In this document: piece after piece, positions 32,550 to 43,569 of the stretch
How the letters are laid out: every line of letters begins with the position of its first letter
Position numbering within the stretch: position 1 is the first letter of the stretch
Source of the DNA: Oegoconia quadripuncta
Taxonomy: Eukaryota; Arthropoda; Insecta; Lepidoptera; Autostichidae
Assembly: GCA_949316235.1 (NCBI GenBank)
Contig: OX438751.1
Coordinates: forward strand, 23,589,885-23,653,884
Length of the DNA stretch: 64,000 nucleotides
Direction of reading: 5' to 3'
Position numbers and translations under genes: made by a program
The notes under the pieces: generated by a model
Seen by the model: the letters and a program-made list of their open reading frames with translations, nothing else
Databases searched by the model: none
What the model was told of the DNA's origin: nothing

Positions 32550-32875
32550 CGATTAGCGATCGATTGGTGTAGTAGATCTGTCAGCAAAAGCAACGGTTGT
32601 GGGTTCAAATCCCGCGAGGGCTAAATGTTTGTGTGATGAATACGAACGAAACAAAATGTTAAGAGATCGCTGTTAGCGATAAGGCCGCCTAATTAGTAGT
32701 TTCTATAAGATATATAATGTACCTTCCTTATTTAAACAATAAAGCGTTTTAAATTGATTGATTGATTGATTTATTCCCGAGTTATAGATGTTTATCCGTT
32801 ATCTAGTATCCATAATACAAGCTTTGCTTCGTTTGGGACTAGATGATTGGTGTAAATGTCCGAAATATTTATTTA
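32550..32875 (+). mobile_element. SINE-B split by a CR1-like tail
   Basis: The head and B box (GGGTTCAAATCCCGC) are at 32550-32645 and the distal part (CCGTTATCTAGTATCCATAA ... GACTAGATGATTGGTG) at 32770-32875. Confidence 0.85.
32646..32769 (+). mobile_element. CR1-like LINE 3' tail
   Basis: GATCGCTGTTAGCGATAAGG, a short UTR and (GATT)n mark a LINE end of about 120 bp inserted in SINE-B. Confidence 0.82.
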
Positions 32876-32877
32876 TT

Positions 32878-33615
32878 ACTAGCTTTCCGCCCGCGGCTTC
32901 GCCTGCATATAATAACCTTATCGCGGAAATTTGTTTATCCCGCGGGAACTACTCACTTTATCGGGATAAAAAATATCCTATGTCTCATTCCAGGGTATAT
33001 TCAAAATTCAAAAATTCAAAAATTCAAAATATTTTATTTCATAGGATAAAATTATCACTTGAAAACGTCACTATTAATATTACATTTAAATTTACGGCTC
33101 ATTCACAAAGCTGACTCCCCAGAGAAGAACGAGCAAGAAACTCTAGGGTTGCTCTTTTAAAGATTATGGGTCACAATTTGTGATTTCGTAATTATATGAA
33201 TAATAAGACAGCTATGTCCATGCTTGCTTATCATTCAAATAGTCAGTGATTTTATAATAGCCTTTTGCTAATAATTTCTGTTTTATAATTGCTTTAAATT
33301 TATTTAAAGGCAAATTTTGAATGTCTACTGGAACCTTATTATAAAAGCTTATACATTGCCCTTTGAACGATTTACTAACTTTATGAAGTCGGATAACATA
33401 AACTGATAACTGGTTCTTATTCCTTGTATTAACATTGTGCCTATCACTATTTTTAGCGAATAAGGTTATATTTTTTTTGCATATAACAAATTCTCATAAA
33501 TGTATTGAGATGCCATTGTTAAGATATTCTATCTGTATACCAAATCCGTCTATCCGTTTCGCCGTGATTGAGCAACAAACAAACATCCAAACTTCCGCAT
33601 TTATAATATTAGTTA
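32878..33615 (+). mobile_element. Repeat P (TTCCGCCCGCGGCTTCGCC type), split by a LINE
   Basis: The left part (32878-33000) has CCGCCCGCGGCTTCGCC, TATCCCGCGGGAACTACTC and TATCCTATGTC. The right part (33527-33615) has TATACCAAATCCGTCTATCC and CATTTATAATATTAGT. Together they give the widespread insect repeat that ends in TATAATATTAGTA. TATTC at both junctions suggests the LINE's target duplication. Confidence 0.75.
33001..33526 (-). pseudogene. CR1-like LINE (FYNK family) ORF2 end and 3' UTR
   Basis: The minus strand encodes FYNKVPVDIQNLPLNKFKAI, IKQKLLAKGYYKITDYLNDK and then the 3' UTR (AAAGAGCAACCCTAGAGTTT) ending in a repeated TGAATTTT tail. The YNK.P....FK..L....YY...DYL pattern is the usual C-terminus of this LINE group. 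The reverse transcriptase is absent. Reading upstream of FYNK the frame is interrupted. Related copies are at 35.7 kb and 47.2 kb. It lies inside repeat P, so it inserted later. Confidence 0.85.
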
Positions 33616-33699
33616 GATTATTATATTTATTAACTATAAATTGAAAACCTACAAAACCCCGAGGAAACAAATTATTATATCATCCAGATAGACCAAACC

Positions 33700-33795
33700 A
33701 AAAATTGGTGTTGCGGGTGTCCATGGGCGGCGGTGATTACTTTCCATCAGGTGACCCGCATGCTCGTTTGCCGCTCTCTCATATAAAAAAAAAAT
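33700..33795 (+). mobile_element. Family-T LINE 3' end
   Basis: TTGCGGGTGTCCATGGGCGG, GTGACCCGCATGCTCG and an A-run match the end of the LINE at 62.1 kb. Confidence 0.85.
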
Positions 33796-33934
33796 AATAA
33801 AAACCAAAAAATTAAAATTAAAATAAAATCGAAATATTTTCTAATTTGTCTTAGAATCCACCGCAGAGTTTCATCTTAAATAAAAAAAGAAATTAGAATG
33901 CCCTCGAAAGATAAATACCTACGAAATACACCAA

Positions 33935-34140
33935 AAACTGTGTGAACGCTAAATATCTTCGAAACGGCTTAACTGATTTTCATCAAACATAAGAAATAAG
34001 GCGAAATTACTGCCCGTCATTTATATTTAATTTAAAAAAAATTGGTCCACGCATTACTGATATACGTCCGGACACAGACTGTATACACATAAGCAAGGCC
34101 ATCAAATAACCCCTCTTTTTTCGTGAAGTTAAAAAGATAA
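33935..34140 (+). repeat. Family-J repeat
   Basis: AATATCTTCGAAACGGCTTA, TGATATACGTCCGGACACAG and ACCCCTCTTTTTTCGTGAAG follow the same order as 13.05-13.26 kb and 62.44-62.66 kb. Confidence 0.75.
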
Positions 34141-35735
34141 CTTAACCTGCTATTAAGTCTAGTAGGTAATCTACCAAAATAGGTTTAGATTATCATCGCG
34201 TATCGATCACTTTCACCAATTCTATAACGTGATATTGAAAAAAAACTTGAGTGGTGTTTATTTTCCTTTTTACTTTATAAAATGAAGGAGGTGTTACCAA
34301 AAGGCTGAATGCTCATTGTGCCTCTATGGATGTTGATCAAGCGACAAAGACGGTTAAAAATATACTCCATAATACAACTATATCTTTTTCTATCACAATT
34401 CTAAACATAAACCTTTTGCGTAGAGCTTAAAGTTCAATGAAGTGTTTTAGAAAAGTGCTCCGATGGTAATGTTAGTTCTCAATAACAATGTTATTATTTG
34501 ACTTTTTAAAAACGTGTGGGACGGTGATCATGGTCCATTCTGTGTAAAGAAGTAAGCATAAAGTTGTTTTTTATTTAAAAAAAAAACTGTGTGACCGGCA
34601 GGCAGGATTCTTGACTTTATGTATTGTTATCAGTGTTCTAGTTTCCATAGCACAATTATTTCTTTAAAAAAACATAGATTTGGGCAAAATACTTACCATT
34701 TTTTCAATGATGCAAATGAAAAATAATGGCTGAATAGCTGGCCGGCCACAGAAAAATAAAACAAAACAAATAGGCGGGAAAGCGCAATCTGATCTTCATT
34801 TGTTTTGTTTATACTTACGTATAGCAGAGATTTGTGTTAACTCATGTTTTTATTTTTACTTTCCTTGTATACGTAATCAAAAGCATACTAGTGTTTACCT
34901 CGGGTTAAAGACTTATTTAGTCCCTCGAGCTATTGGCGCCCGAGCGTAGCGAGAAAGTTACTTTCATCCCTAGAATAACAATATACAGCAGTAAAAATGC
35001 AGGGTGTTTAAAAACACTACACAAACGAATCATTTAGAAGGATTTAATTTCCTGAATATCCCGCAGATTTTTAGCGATTCCTATAATTTCTAACCGACTT
35101 GCAAAACATTACTAAATACTCGGTCAGAATTATTACCTATTTAAACAGTATAGGATATCTGCGCACTTGTTAAACTAAAACGTCGTGCTTGGTCACCCAA
35201 TTTCACTAGCTGTGTATTTCACAAAAACATTGTCGAGGTTGCTCTATTTTGAAATCCTAGGCTCGCCACTACCTACTTTACAATGCGGATCTCTAAAAAT
35301 AAGTACATACAGGTAAGCTTAAGGCGATACAAAACTCTGTTGGCTTTTAAACCGAGCTTAAAGCTGTAATATAGGTTTATTTTGACAGTGTATCAGAGAG
35401 CCATGTTGGTTTTATAACAGCGAGTGAGGAGATAATAAAAACATTCAATTAGGTAACTTAATTTACTCCGATTGTGTGCTGTGATTTTGTCATTGAGCTA
35501 CACTGAATTTTTAATGTTGTCTTTTTTTTTCACATTTGACGAATGCTTGACTTCGTGAAACTAATCTATCGTTAAGGGAAGTAAGGCTAAGAGTGGAAGT
35601 ATCATCATATTAATCACAGGACGTCCACGGCTGAACATGGGGTCGTATTTATAATCGATCTTGAGATTGAGATCTCGGATCAGTCTCAATACTACTTTTT
35701 GATGCTGTTTTAATATGTAACAGATTGTCAAGCGT
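34141..35735. other. Unassigned; scraps only
   Basis: A CGCCCGAGCGTAGCGAG motif at 34940 and an inverted RTE-tail scrap (GACGTCCACGGCTGAACATG) near 35620 are the only hints. Confidence 0.35.
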
Positions 35736-35739
35736 CAAC

Positions 35740-36160
35740 TTAAGTCAAAGTCAAAAATGCTTTATTTTCTAGGTACACAGAGTACACTTAAAATAGTCAA
35801 TTTTGCATTTTTTAAGCTACTGCTTGTTCAATCTGCAATTTTCCCCTGAGAAGAACAAACAAGAAACTCGAAGGGTTGCTCTTTTAAAATCAGGCTTTGA
35901 TTTTAATAAAGGTTTTTATATTTCATTATTAATTGTGAAATAGCCTGGCATGCGAACGATCTGATTATGTTCAGGGATGATTATCATCTAAATAGTTTAA
36001 TATTTTGTAATATGTTTTGTTAATAAGTTTCTGTTTTATAGTATCTTTAAATTTATTGAGAGGAAGATTTTGTATATCAACTGGAATCTTATTGAAAAAG
36101 CGTATAAATAACCCTTTGAATGAATTACTGACCTTATTATTTCTTGTATTGATTTAAGGT
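35740..36160 (-). pseudogene. CR1-like LINE (FYNK family) ORF2 end and 3' UTR
   Basis: The minus strand reads FFNKIPVDIQNLPLNKFKDT, IKQKLINKTYYKILNYLDDN and a stop, then a 3' UTR with AAAGAGCAACCCTTCGAGTT and the end AGAAAATAAAGCA. It closely parallels the 33-kb copy. Nothing upstream of the last ~60 codons is kept. The plus edge (AGTCAAAGTCAAAAATGC) is the complement of the 3' terminus. Confidence 0.82.
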
Positions 36161-36179
36161 CATCTCAATTTATTATACG

Positions 36180-36490
36180 GGCCATAGGCCACCCCCTGGA
36201 TTACTAAAGTGACCGGTTGGAAGCGGCCTGCATCCACCTACGTGCTGAGATATCAGTTCGTCCATCCACTTTACGTGGTACATTCCAGGATATTAGCTCT
36301 CCACCTGCCTTCAGTCCATTGAGCTATATGTGCCCACTGTCTCTTCAACTTTGGCTCTACTGCGTATTTCTTCATTTGCAATTCTGTCTCATTGGTAATC
36401 GCCAAGCATCGCCCTCCAGCAAAGCTCGTTGCGTTATCTTGTACTTTGGAAGTATGCTCACCAGGAATCATCAAATTACGCAAGTCATTT
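36180..36490 (-). pseudogene. RTE-like LINE ORF2 C-terminus
   Basis: The minus strand reads KRQWAHIAQWTEGRWRANIL, ECTTW..DEL and RRWMQAASNRSL, the signature end of lepidopteran RTE-like ORF2 (normally KWQWAGHIARRTD.RW then RWMQAASNRSLW). Stops follow NRSL, and the RPPTRW segment is degraded. No RT domain remains. The plus frame across the same interval (36217-36549) is its antisense shadow. Confidence 0.78.
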
Positions 36491-36643
36491 GTTTTGCAAA
36501 ATTTTTGTGTTCCTTCGTAGACTCATTCTATGCCTTTAGAGATATGTGAATCATGTAAGAATTTCCGAAATAGTCGACGGTATATTTCTTGTCCTATAAT
36601 ATTTACCCGATAGCAATCAGGAGCAAGATACAAAAACAGATAG

Positions 36644-36905
36644 TACCTGTTTGGTGTAGTGGTTAGCAACTCTGACCAGTATACCAAAAGGTTGCGGGTT
36701 CGAATGCCGCTAGGGGCATATGTTTGTGTGATGAATACGGACATATGTACCCGAGTCTTGGATGATTTCATTTATAATAAGTATTTATTTACAAAAAAAT
36801 ATATTTATGTAGTATATCAACCATCTGGTATCCACAACACAAGCTTATAGTTGCTTACTGTGGAACTAGATGGCGCTGGGATATTTATTTATTTATTTAT
36901 TATTT
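36644..36905 (+). mobile_element. SINE-C, full length
   Basis: Head TTGGTGTAGTGGTTAGC, B box GGGTTCGAATGCCGC, body and (TTTA)n tail are present. Confidence 0.92.
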
Positions 36906-37234
36906 ATGTAATGGTAATTCAGACTGATCCGTCCCATCACTAGTCTCTATGTTCTCCACCTGTTACAAGTTTTAACGTTTTGTTTTTTTAATCACGAGCT
37001 GAAGCTATCACTACAAACTAGTTTCAAGGAGTTCTCCTCGCCGAGTATCCCGTAGTCATCATAACAGTGCAGTGTTTACCCAACACCACCTGCTAAGTAA
37101 AACACTTAGGTGACTATTCCGCCTACACTGTGCCGTGGGTTATACAGGACGGAAAAAAGCGGTCGCAGTGGAAATGAAGTGCGTTAAATATCGATGATTA
37201 CAAATTTTACTCAATGAATTAAGATGGGGATTAA

Positions 37235-37425
37235 GGGGGAGGATCACGGCGAACGTACCATGATCAAATCGAGGACGTCTTAAAGAAAGGTCAAGTCAAG
37301 AGTATTCTAAACCGACGAGCATTTATGAACAACTTTATGAGAGTGAATGAAGCAAAAGAGCAAATGGAAGTCTGTGGTCTCTGCCTACCTCTGCGGGAAA
37401 CCAGCCTTGACTTTATGATTTAAAA
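37235..37425 (+). pseudogene. RTE-like LINE ORF2 C-terminus and 3' UTR
   Basis: Plus-strand relatives of the 26.2-kb fragment: CGGCGAACGTACCATGATC, AAAGAAAGGTCAAGTCAAGA, ACCGACGAGCATTTATGAAC and CTCTGCCTACCTCTGCGGG. The protein frame (RRTYHDQIEDVLKKGQ, NRRAFMNNFMRVNEAKE) is readable, but nothing upstream is kept. Confidence 0.75.
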
Positions 37426-37437
37426 TTTAAAAAGTAA

Positions 37438-37480
37438 CATCAAAACGGCCGAATTAAGAACCTCCTCATTTTTAAAGATT
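37438..37480 (+). repeat. Short repeat Q
   Basis: CGGCCGAATTAAGAACCTCC matches the motif at 28.74 kb. Confidence 0.45.
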
Positions 37481-37494
37481 GGTCCATGTTCATT

Positions 37495-37585
37495 ACACGT
37501 GCCCACTGTTAGGGTACAGCCTCTTCTCACTGGTAGAAATAGATTTGTTTCTGACTGTGGCCACCTGACAGTGCTTCTAAGCGGC
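37495..37585 (-). mobile_element. SINE-D 3' part
   Basis: On the minus strand: AGCACTGTCAGGTGGCCAC, GAGAAGAGGCTGTACCCTAA and CAGTGGGCACGT. These match the SINE-D 3' half; the 5S head is absent. Confidence 0.6.
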
Positions 37586-37706
37586 ACCTGTCGTCCCCTT
37601 ATTTGGCATAACGACGTCCTGCAATTGAAAACAGCCGCGACGAACTGACTTATTTAACATACCCCCCATAGCTTCTTTTGGAGCAGGTCCAGAGCTGTTA
37701 GGTTTT

Positions 37707-38040
37707 GTTTTTTTTTATGTACGACGGGTTCGTACTTGTCCTCAATCATACCTGATGTTAAGTGAAGATGAGGTCGAAGGTGGAAGCGTACTGACCCGGA
37801 AACCCCAACACATTTGGGGGACTGACTATCTTATCTCTGACAACCGGAACACAACAATGCTATTAACATTGCTGCTTGGCGGCAGATTTAGATAAGATGG
37901 TGGTAGCTAGCCAGGCGGACATTTAAAATGCCCTACCACCAACCAAACCGAGTACTTAAACATGTACCCCGCTGGGGATCGAATCCGCGACTTCCGAATC
38001 GTAAACCCAATGTTGTTTACATTGAGCCATGGAGGCGGTT
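37707..38040 (-). mobile_element. SINE-A, full length
   Basis: T-run to head (TGAGCCATGGAGGCGG) is complete and close to the other full copies. Confidence 0.93.
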
Positions 38041-38639
38041 ACCTACCTACGTTAAAACCATCATATAGTTATGTTATACTTGTGTCAGCTATGGGCCTCT
38101 CATTACTACGTAATTATAAAGGGGTTTTGACCAGTAATAAAACAAGGTATAAATACTCACATTTTGTATATATTCTCCGATATATATTCACACTCCTTTT
38201 AACACTTCCTCTAATGTTCGCACGGTACGACGACTGACTATGAACTGCCACCCCACTACTTGTCACCTTTTTTTATTTTTCTTCGCGAAACTCGAGTTTA
38301 CTTACTATTTATCCAAATTGACAAAGCAGCCACCCTTTATCACTTTAACTCAATGATAAATCATATTAAATATACATTATTTGAGTGGTAACAGTCCATT
38401 TTCAGCAGTATGTAAAATATTGTAAATAAATGTTAATTTACGGAAATTGCCTGTTTTGCAACTTATACACTTAAATGAATAATATTGTTTAATTAGATAG
38501 TTACTATTAATATTGATGACACTTGTATACTAAATATTTATGTATTTATTATCTTCTTTGTCACTTTCACACACTGTACTATTGCGATGACACAATACTT
38601 TCCCGCTACATAACAAGCACATATTATTAATACACACTC

Positions 38640-38900
38640 TTTTTACACATTGCTTTCCTCTCCCAGGGTGGGACGGAAGAACAGCGCCCAGTTCCTGGAG
38701 CTGAGCATAATGCTGAGTCCCACTCCTTTTTGCCACAGTGGCACTCAAAATGTATTATGTTTATCTTTATATGTTTTGTAATTTGTTCTTTTTTATGTTT
38801 TATATGTTAAGTTTGTTTTGTACTTTTAGTGTGTGCCCACTTTTTTTTTTTTTTTTTTGTGGCGAACAAACGTTTTTCTTTCTTTCTTTCTTTCTTTCTA
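38640..38900 (+). mobile_element. LINE 3' UTR with (TTTC)n tail
   Basis: GAGCTGAGCATAATGCTGAG, TTTGCCACAGTGGCACTCAA, a T-rich run, GTGGCGAACAAACG and (TTTC)n make a LINE 3' end. No coding part is recognised. Confidence 0.7.
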
Positions 38901-38964
38901 ATAATTACGACAGTGAACATAGAAAATAGCTAATGCAGTAATACGTATCAGTAAAATAATTTTT

Positions 38965-39075
38965 GACTTTGTATTCTTCAAAATCAAAATAAAAAATATT
39001 TTACTGAGCATACAAAAATATCAATTATTAAGAGTCGACATGTTATTTTTCGAAACTACATTGCTACACAAGGTG
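38965..39075 (-). mobile_element. CR1-like (FYNK family) tail scrap
   Basis: TCAAAATCAAAATAAAAAAT and the following region resemble the terminus of the 35.7- and 44.0-kb copies. Confidence 0.4.
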
Positions 39076-39079
39076 CTAT

Positions 39080-39500
39080 GGTTAGCGAGAAAAGCCGACA
39101 AGACTTCTTCTTTTTCTTAAAAGAGGGCGGTGAAAATGGTAATTTTTTATCGACATTCTTAGCGCATCACTACGGCTTTATGTGAGCGGGATTGAACCGG
39201 CACCGCCCGGACAACATTCCAGTCGTGGCAGACGACGCGACGCCGCCGTATCGGATACAAACTCACACATGCATATGGTCTGTTAAAAATCGGTTAAAAC
39301 TGTTCAGATATAATGGCGGTCCTTTTATGTTATTGATTATGCAGCAAATGCTTAATTCCTAAGAAACATTTAAATGTTTTAATGTACTATTCATTTAAAT
39401 TAGATATTTTTTTGTGTACTATTCAGTTAACAATTTCACGTCCGATTGGCGACCCAGCTCCTTGAGTGCGGTTTTTTTTACATTAAAGATTAACGAGGAC
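39080..39500. other. Unassigned; tRNA-like box near 39190
   Basis: The complement of GGGATTGAACCGGCACC (39189-39205) resembles a B box and may be the head of another SINE. Nothing else is recognised. Confidence 0.35.
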
Positions 39501-39504
39501 TTAC

Positions 39505-39730
39505 CAAATTTGGGTCGAGTGAAAGAGATCCCTCATGGGATAAGTCCGCCTTTGTACACAATTTTTATTTAATGTATTATGAGACAAGCCCTCTGAGTTT
39601 TTCGCTAGCTCTTCTCAGTAGTGGTCGCGTTCCGAGCTAGTGGTAGTTTAAAAAACAAATGACGTTCATAAGTGCATATTGTATTGCCTACATGAATAAA
39701 TGATTTTCATTTCATTTTCATTTCATTTCA
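39505..39730 (+). mobile_element. CR1-like LINE 3' UTR with (ATTTC)n tail
   Basis: AGAGATCCCTCATGGGATAA and GTCCGCCTTTGTACACAATT, then a 3' UTR, GAATAAATGATTTTC and (ATTTC)n. It is the same type as at 3.23 kb. Confidence 0.75.
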
Positions 39731-39734
39731 GATG

Positions 39735-40800
39735 TATGTTGCTCTGTACAATGAAAGTTTATAAACAAACAAACGAAGGGAAAGGTTTTTGATGGAAATC
39801 AGTTCAACCGTTTGGAAGATATTTCAACTTGATCGCAGTTGTTTTCATATATCTGAATGATAATTATTGTTTTGTTCCTCGGGGATTTTCAAAATTTTCA
39901 ATTTATAATTAAATTCGCATGCGACCTTATAGTGTCCACCTCTTTAGTCGATTTAAAAATTGTCATCGTCACAGGGGATCTACTCTCTAACGAAAACAAC
40001 TTCGGACGGCTTTAACTTCGGACTTTTTCTCTGATAAGATTCCCTTATTTGTATAAATTCAGACGTTCCTTGCGTCCCGTACTAATTTGTGATGTCCAAC
40101 TATATACCACAAAAGTAAATAATGACTACTGACACATATTTATATTTATAATTGACACAGCAAACTGCAAAAGAGAAAGTCCGAAGTTACGCTCGTCCGA
40201 TGCTATTTTCCTTAGAGAGTGGACGCCCAGACACGGATAGTTCCAAATTCAAATAATGTAGTATTAGAATTTTACAGCTTCCTTCCTTGAGTCACGTTAG
40301 TACTGTATTATTTATGTGCTTGAATTCCAAATTATTGATTCCAAATTCAAAAAAATTGCTCTCCGGGATATGTTTATAAATTAAAAGATTTTTTTCTAAA
40401 TTTAAAGTATATACTTAATATCCAACCATAAATTCTCTCTTAGTATTTATCAACACGAGATACATAAAGAACACGTCACTTGCTATAACTAAGGCGCAAG
40501 GCGACTCCTACGCGTCTGGGACATAAATACGCATTTATACGGTTAATTTGAAACTCAGTGCCAACATTAAACATGGGATATATGCATTATCACATAAGTA
40601 TTCGCATAATGCACTTACAAATCGAAATAAAGATGAAAAAGAAAATATGATAGAATTTATTTTATCTTTAAGGTAATAGTTGTTTATTGTTATAATAGTT
40701 TACTTACCTAATAGTACTTTGTGGGATAATAAACAAATGGATAGTAGCTTGGACATAATGACTGACAAATAAATGCAATAAGCCCTTTTATTATTTCCAG
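39735..40800. other. Unassigned sequence
   Basis: I recognise nothing in this stretch. Confidence 0.4.
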
Positions 40801-40805
40801 TAGAT

Positions 40806-40873
40806 TTAAATTGACATTCAACAAATGATATCATGTATCTTACGTTGAAATAAACGCTTGAAGTTTGAAGTTA
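40806..40873 (+). repeat. Short retroelement tail
   Basis: It matches 23104-23172 over 68 bp with few changes. Confidence 0.6.
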
Positions 40874-40954
40874 GCAATAGAATAGCTGAACGTACTAAAT
40901 ATTATAGCGTAGGACGTACACTCACAGGGTGCACCAGACGACCTCATATATAAA

Positions 40955-41072
40955 GGTCGAGGGAAATCGCTAGATGCAGGCCGCTTCCTCATCCCTGATC
41001 ACTCAGAAAATCTATAGGGGAGGCCTATGTTCAGCAGTGGACGCCCTGTACCTGATTATGATGATGATGACT
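40955..41072 (+). mobile_element. RTE-like LINE 3' end
   Basis: AGATGCAGGCCGCTTCCTC, GGAGGCCTATGTTCAGCAG, TGGACGCCCTG and (GAT)n are the terminal region of the RTE whose ORF end is at 36.2 kb. Confidence 0.8.
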
Positions 41073-41260
41073 AAATATCATGCGTACCTATGTATATATA
41101 TAACGTCACGAAAAAGTTTAGACCTATTAAATTAGAGCGATTTTAAGTATTCCATAGTAACAGAAAAAATGCAATATATTCTTTAAAATTCGATATTTTC
41201 AACATCTTATCTACTAATATTTTAGATCTATGTATCCTACTTATACGTATAAAGTTTCAT

Positions 41261-41537
41261 TAGAATCGGTCCATTTATTTCGAAAAATTTGGATGTCAAA
41301 TGCTTCTAAAGAGATCCATATCCATCTATTAGTTTTATGCAGAGTTTGATTAGAAAAATTAACAAATCACTGTCAATCATTTTGGTTCTGTAAATCGAAA
41401 ATAGAATCGATCCATTAATTTCGAAAAATTTGGATGTCAAATGCTTCTAAAGAGATCCATATCCATTTTATTAGTTGTATGCAGAGTTTGATTAAAAAAA
41501 TTAACAAATCACTGTTAATCATTTTAGTTCTGTGAAA
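41261..41537 (+). repeat. Tandem duplication, 141-bp unit
   Basis: 41261-41401 and 41402-41537 are adjacent direct copies (shared stretch GATGTCAAATGCTTCTAAAG) differing at roughly a dozen positions. Confidence 0.93.
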
Positions 41538-41539
41538 TT

Positions 41540-42395
41540 GTCAAGAGGCTATGACCCAACAGTGATGATGAAACGCCGCTGTGTGAAGTTGTTTACAAAA
41601 ATATTTTCACTAATACGTGGCATTCAATACATTCAGAAGAAGTCATTACTAATAGGAATATTTACGGAGTCCTGTAATGGTTCGTAAATAAACATTTATT
41701 TATTTAACTAGCAAATTATTTTACTTTGCAAACTCGGAAATTATTTCTAAATGAAAAATGTGTAATGTTTACAAAGAATCATTTGGGGAAACGAATGAAG
41801 CACCCGCATGAAATAGGTTTTAACCACAAACTAAGCAGAAGCTACCCTTTTGTACAAATTCAATACATTGGACATTTTATTTTTCTATAATACAATTCAT
41901 ACAATCAAGCGTATCCCAAAAATGATGAAAACAATCGCCCTAAAGCCCCCCTGCGGATCACAATTCGTAATGACAGCCAAAGGTGTAGAGTAGTTACTAT
42001 AAAAAGCACGATTTACAGTTGAAACACTCAAAATTAAGTCTTATGGCCATGTGGTATGTAACAAAGATTGTATATTCAAGCCTGTAAAAAAGCAAAGTTT
42101 AAAATGTCTATTTATAATGTAACACTAATAAGAAATTTGACATTTTTCTGCTATTATTAGAGTTTAAAATTCCTCAGCAAACAGTATAATGGACATGTAA
42201 TGTGCAGAGGTTGGTGTAGTTATTTTTTTTTCACTTGTAAAGGATCATTACTGGGTATTGTTGGATAATTTCACGCGTTTGGTGACACTGCGGGCATTTT
42301 TGGTACACTATGGAGTGAATTTAGCGGGAGTTTTACTAAGAAAGGTTTGCATGAATAAGGACAGGTATTGTTACTGATGTTTTTGCATGTCAGTG
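41540..42395. other. Unassigned; weak RTE-tail scrap near 41545
   Basis: GAGGCTATGACCCAACAGTG with GATGATG at 41545-41570 recalls the SINE-D/RTE tail. A TTTATTTATTT end is at 41690. The rest shows nothing. Confidence 0.35.
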
Positions 42396-42399
42396 GCTT

Positions 42400-42500
42400 T
42401 TGCGGGCTGCAGTAAGTTTCCAGAAGCGAATAATGCTCGGGATCCCGCAGGGAAACCTATTTGGCCCACTGTTGTTGAACGTTGACGACAAATATTTATT
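42400..42500 (+). pseudogene. LINE reverse transcriptase fragment (GIPQG motif)
   Basis: The plus frame VSFQKRIMLGIPQGNLFGPL then LLNVDD reproduces the conserved RT block preceding the catalytic YxDD (usual form GVPQGSVLGPLLF..Y.ND). Only about 30 residues are convincing; flanking frames are eroded and no YADD is found. It is an old CR1/Jockey-type piece and the only RT-core remnant I see in the window. Confidence 0.65.
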
Positions 42501-42504
42501 TTTC

Positions 42505-43355
42505 CTGGCAATTAGGTACTTATGTTAAAATTAATCTAAAGCTTTATGAGTTTTCGAAATAGCCTTCGATTAGACTGACTGTAAAACGTGTAAAATAGGA
42601 ACTTTAGCACGTATTTACAATTTCTAAAGATATTTCTAACCTTAGCGTTTTATTATCAACGTTAATTGCGTGAAGTCATATTGAAGGAATTCACCATGAC
42701 TTTGAATTATAGTCTCGCTATAATAATTAATACTATATTAATTTAATTAAAACCCAATTAGTTCCTTATTGGATTTACGTAACATTCTTCAATTATCTCT
42801 TAATATCAATTAAACAATACTAGATGGAACTTGCAAACAGTAATAAGACTCATCTGTTATGTTTCGTTCAATATCCATCAAGAACGTTTTGGTAATACTT
42901 AGCTATGTAGGCAGGTGTTCTTTTGGTGTCCCCCCTCAATAAATCTGCAACAATTAGAGATACAAAGGCTGCGTGTGCGCAGTATCAAGGTGCGCTCGAT
43001 CCGATTCATTGTGTTGACCAATTTGAAAGCGTTACGTAATACATTAAAATTAATTTTTTGTTATTGTATTATAACTATACCTGTACACAAATATATTATT
43101 ATTTTGTGTGCTAATATATACCTACTTCAGATTTTATGGGAGTATCGAAAAAATTGGCCCCGTACAGTGACGTTTGTTTTAAATTCAAAATTTATTTCAA
43201 TTAATAACATCATTGCATTTATTCCATGTGAAATGGTCAGAGATATGCCAAACTTAAGAGTTTGGATGCTCCAACCATTAACTTTGAAGCTTGAAACAAC
43301 ATCTACGATTCACTTTTTGAAATATACAGAAATGTACGCGAGACTTTTTTTGATT
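42505..43355. other. Unassigned; a 158-codon frame without a domain
   Basis: The plus frame 42915-43391 has no recognisable motif and runs into the inverted repeat at 43.36 kb. It is probably chance. Confidence 0.35.
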
Positions 43356-43357
43356 CG

Positions 43358-43500
43358 ACTTAACTTTACTACCGCGTTCACGTTTACGTGACGATTTGTA
43401 TGAAGAAATGTCCAGCACCTCTAGCGGATAGTTTCCAAAACGATTTTTTCATAGATACTTTTTGCGTAAACGCGAACGCGATGGTAAAGTTAAAAACGAG
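43358..43500. repeat. Imperfect inverted repeat
   Basis: Left arm AACTTTACTACCGCGTTCAC ... GAAGAAATG and right arm (complement AACTTTACCATCGCGTTCGC ... ATGAAAAAAT) pair over about 50 bp. It is possibly a small MITE or a folding RNA source. Confidence 0.6.
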
Positions 43501-43569
43501 ACAAAACTGACACTCCGCCCTCAGGTCTATAGATGTTTTTGGTGTAGGTAAAGTCGCTTAGTCGTCACA

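Noticed and set aside
36217..36549. 110-residue plus-strand frame
   Set aside because: Antisense shadow of an RTE-like ORF2 fragment.
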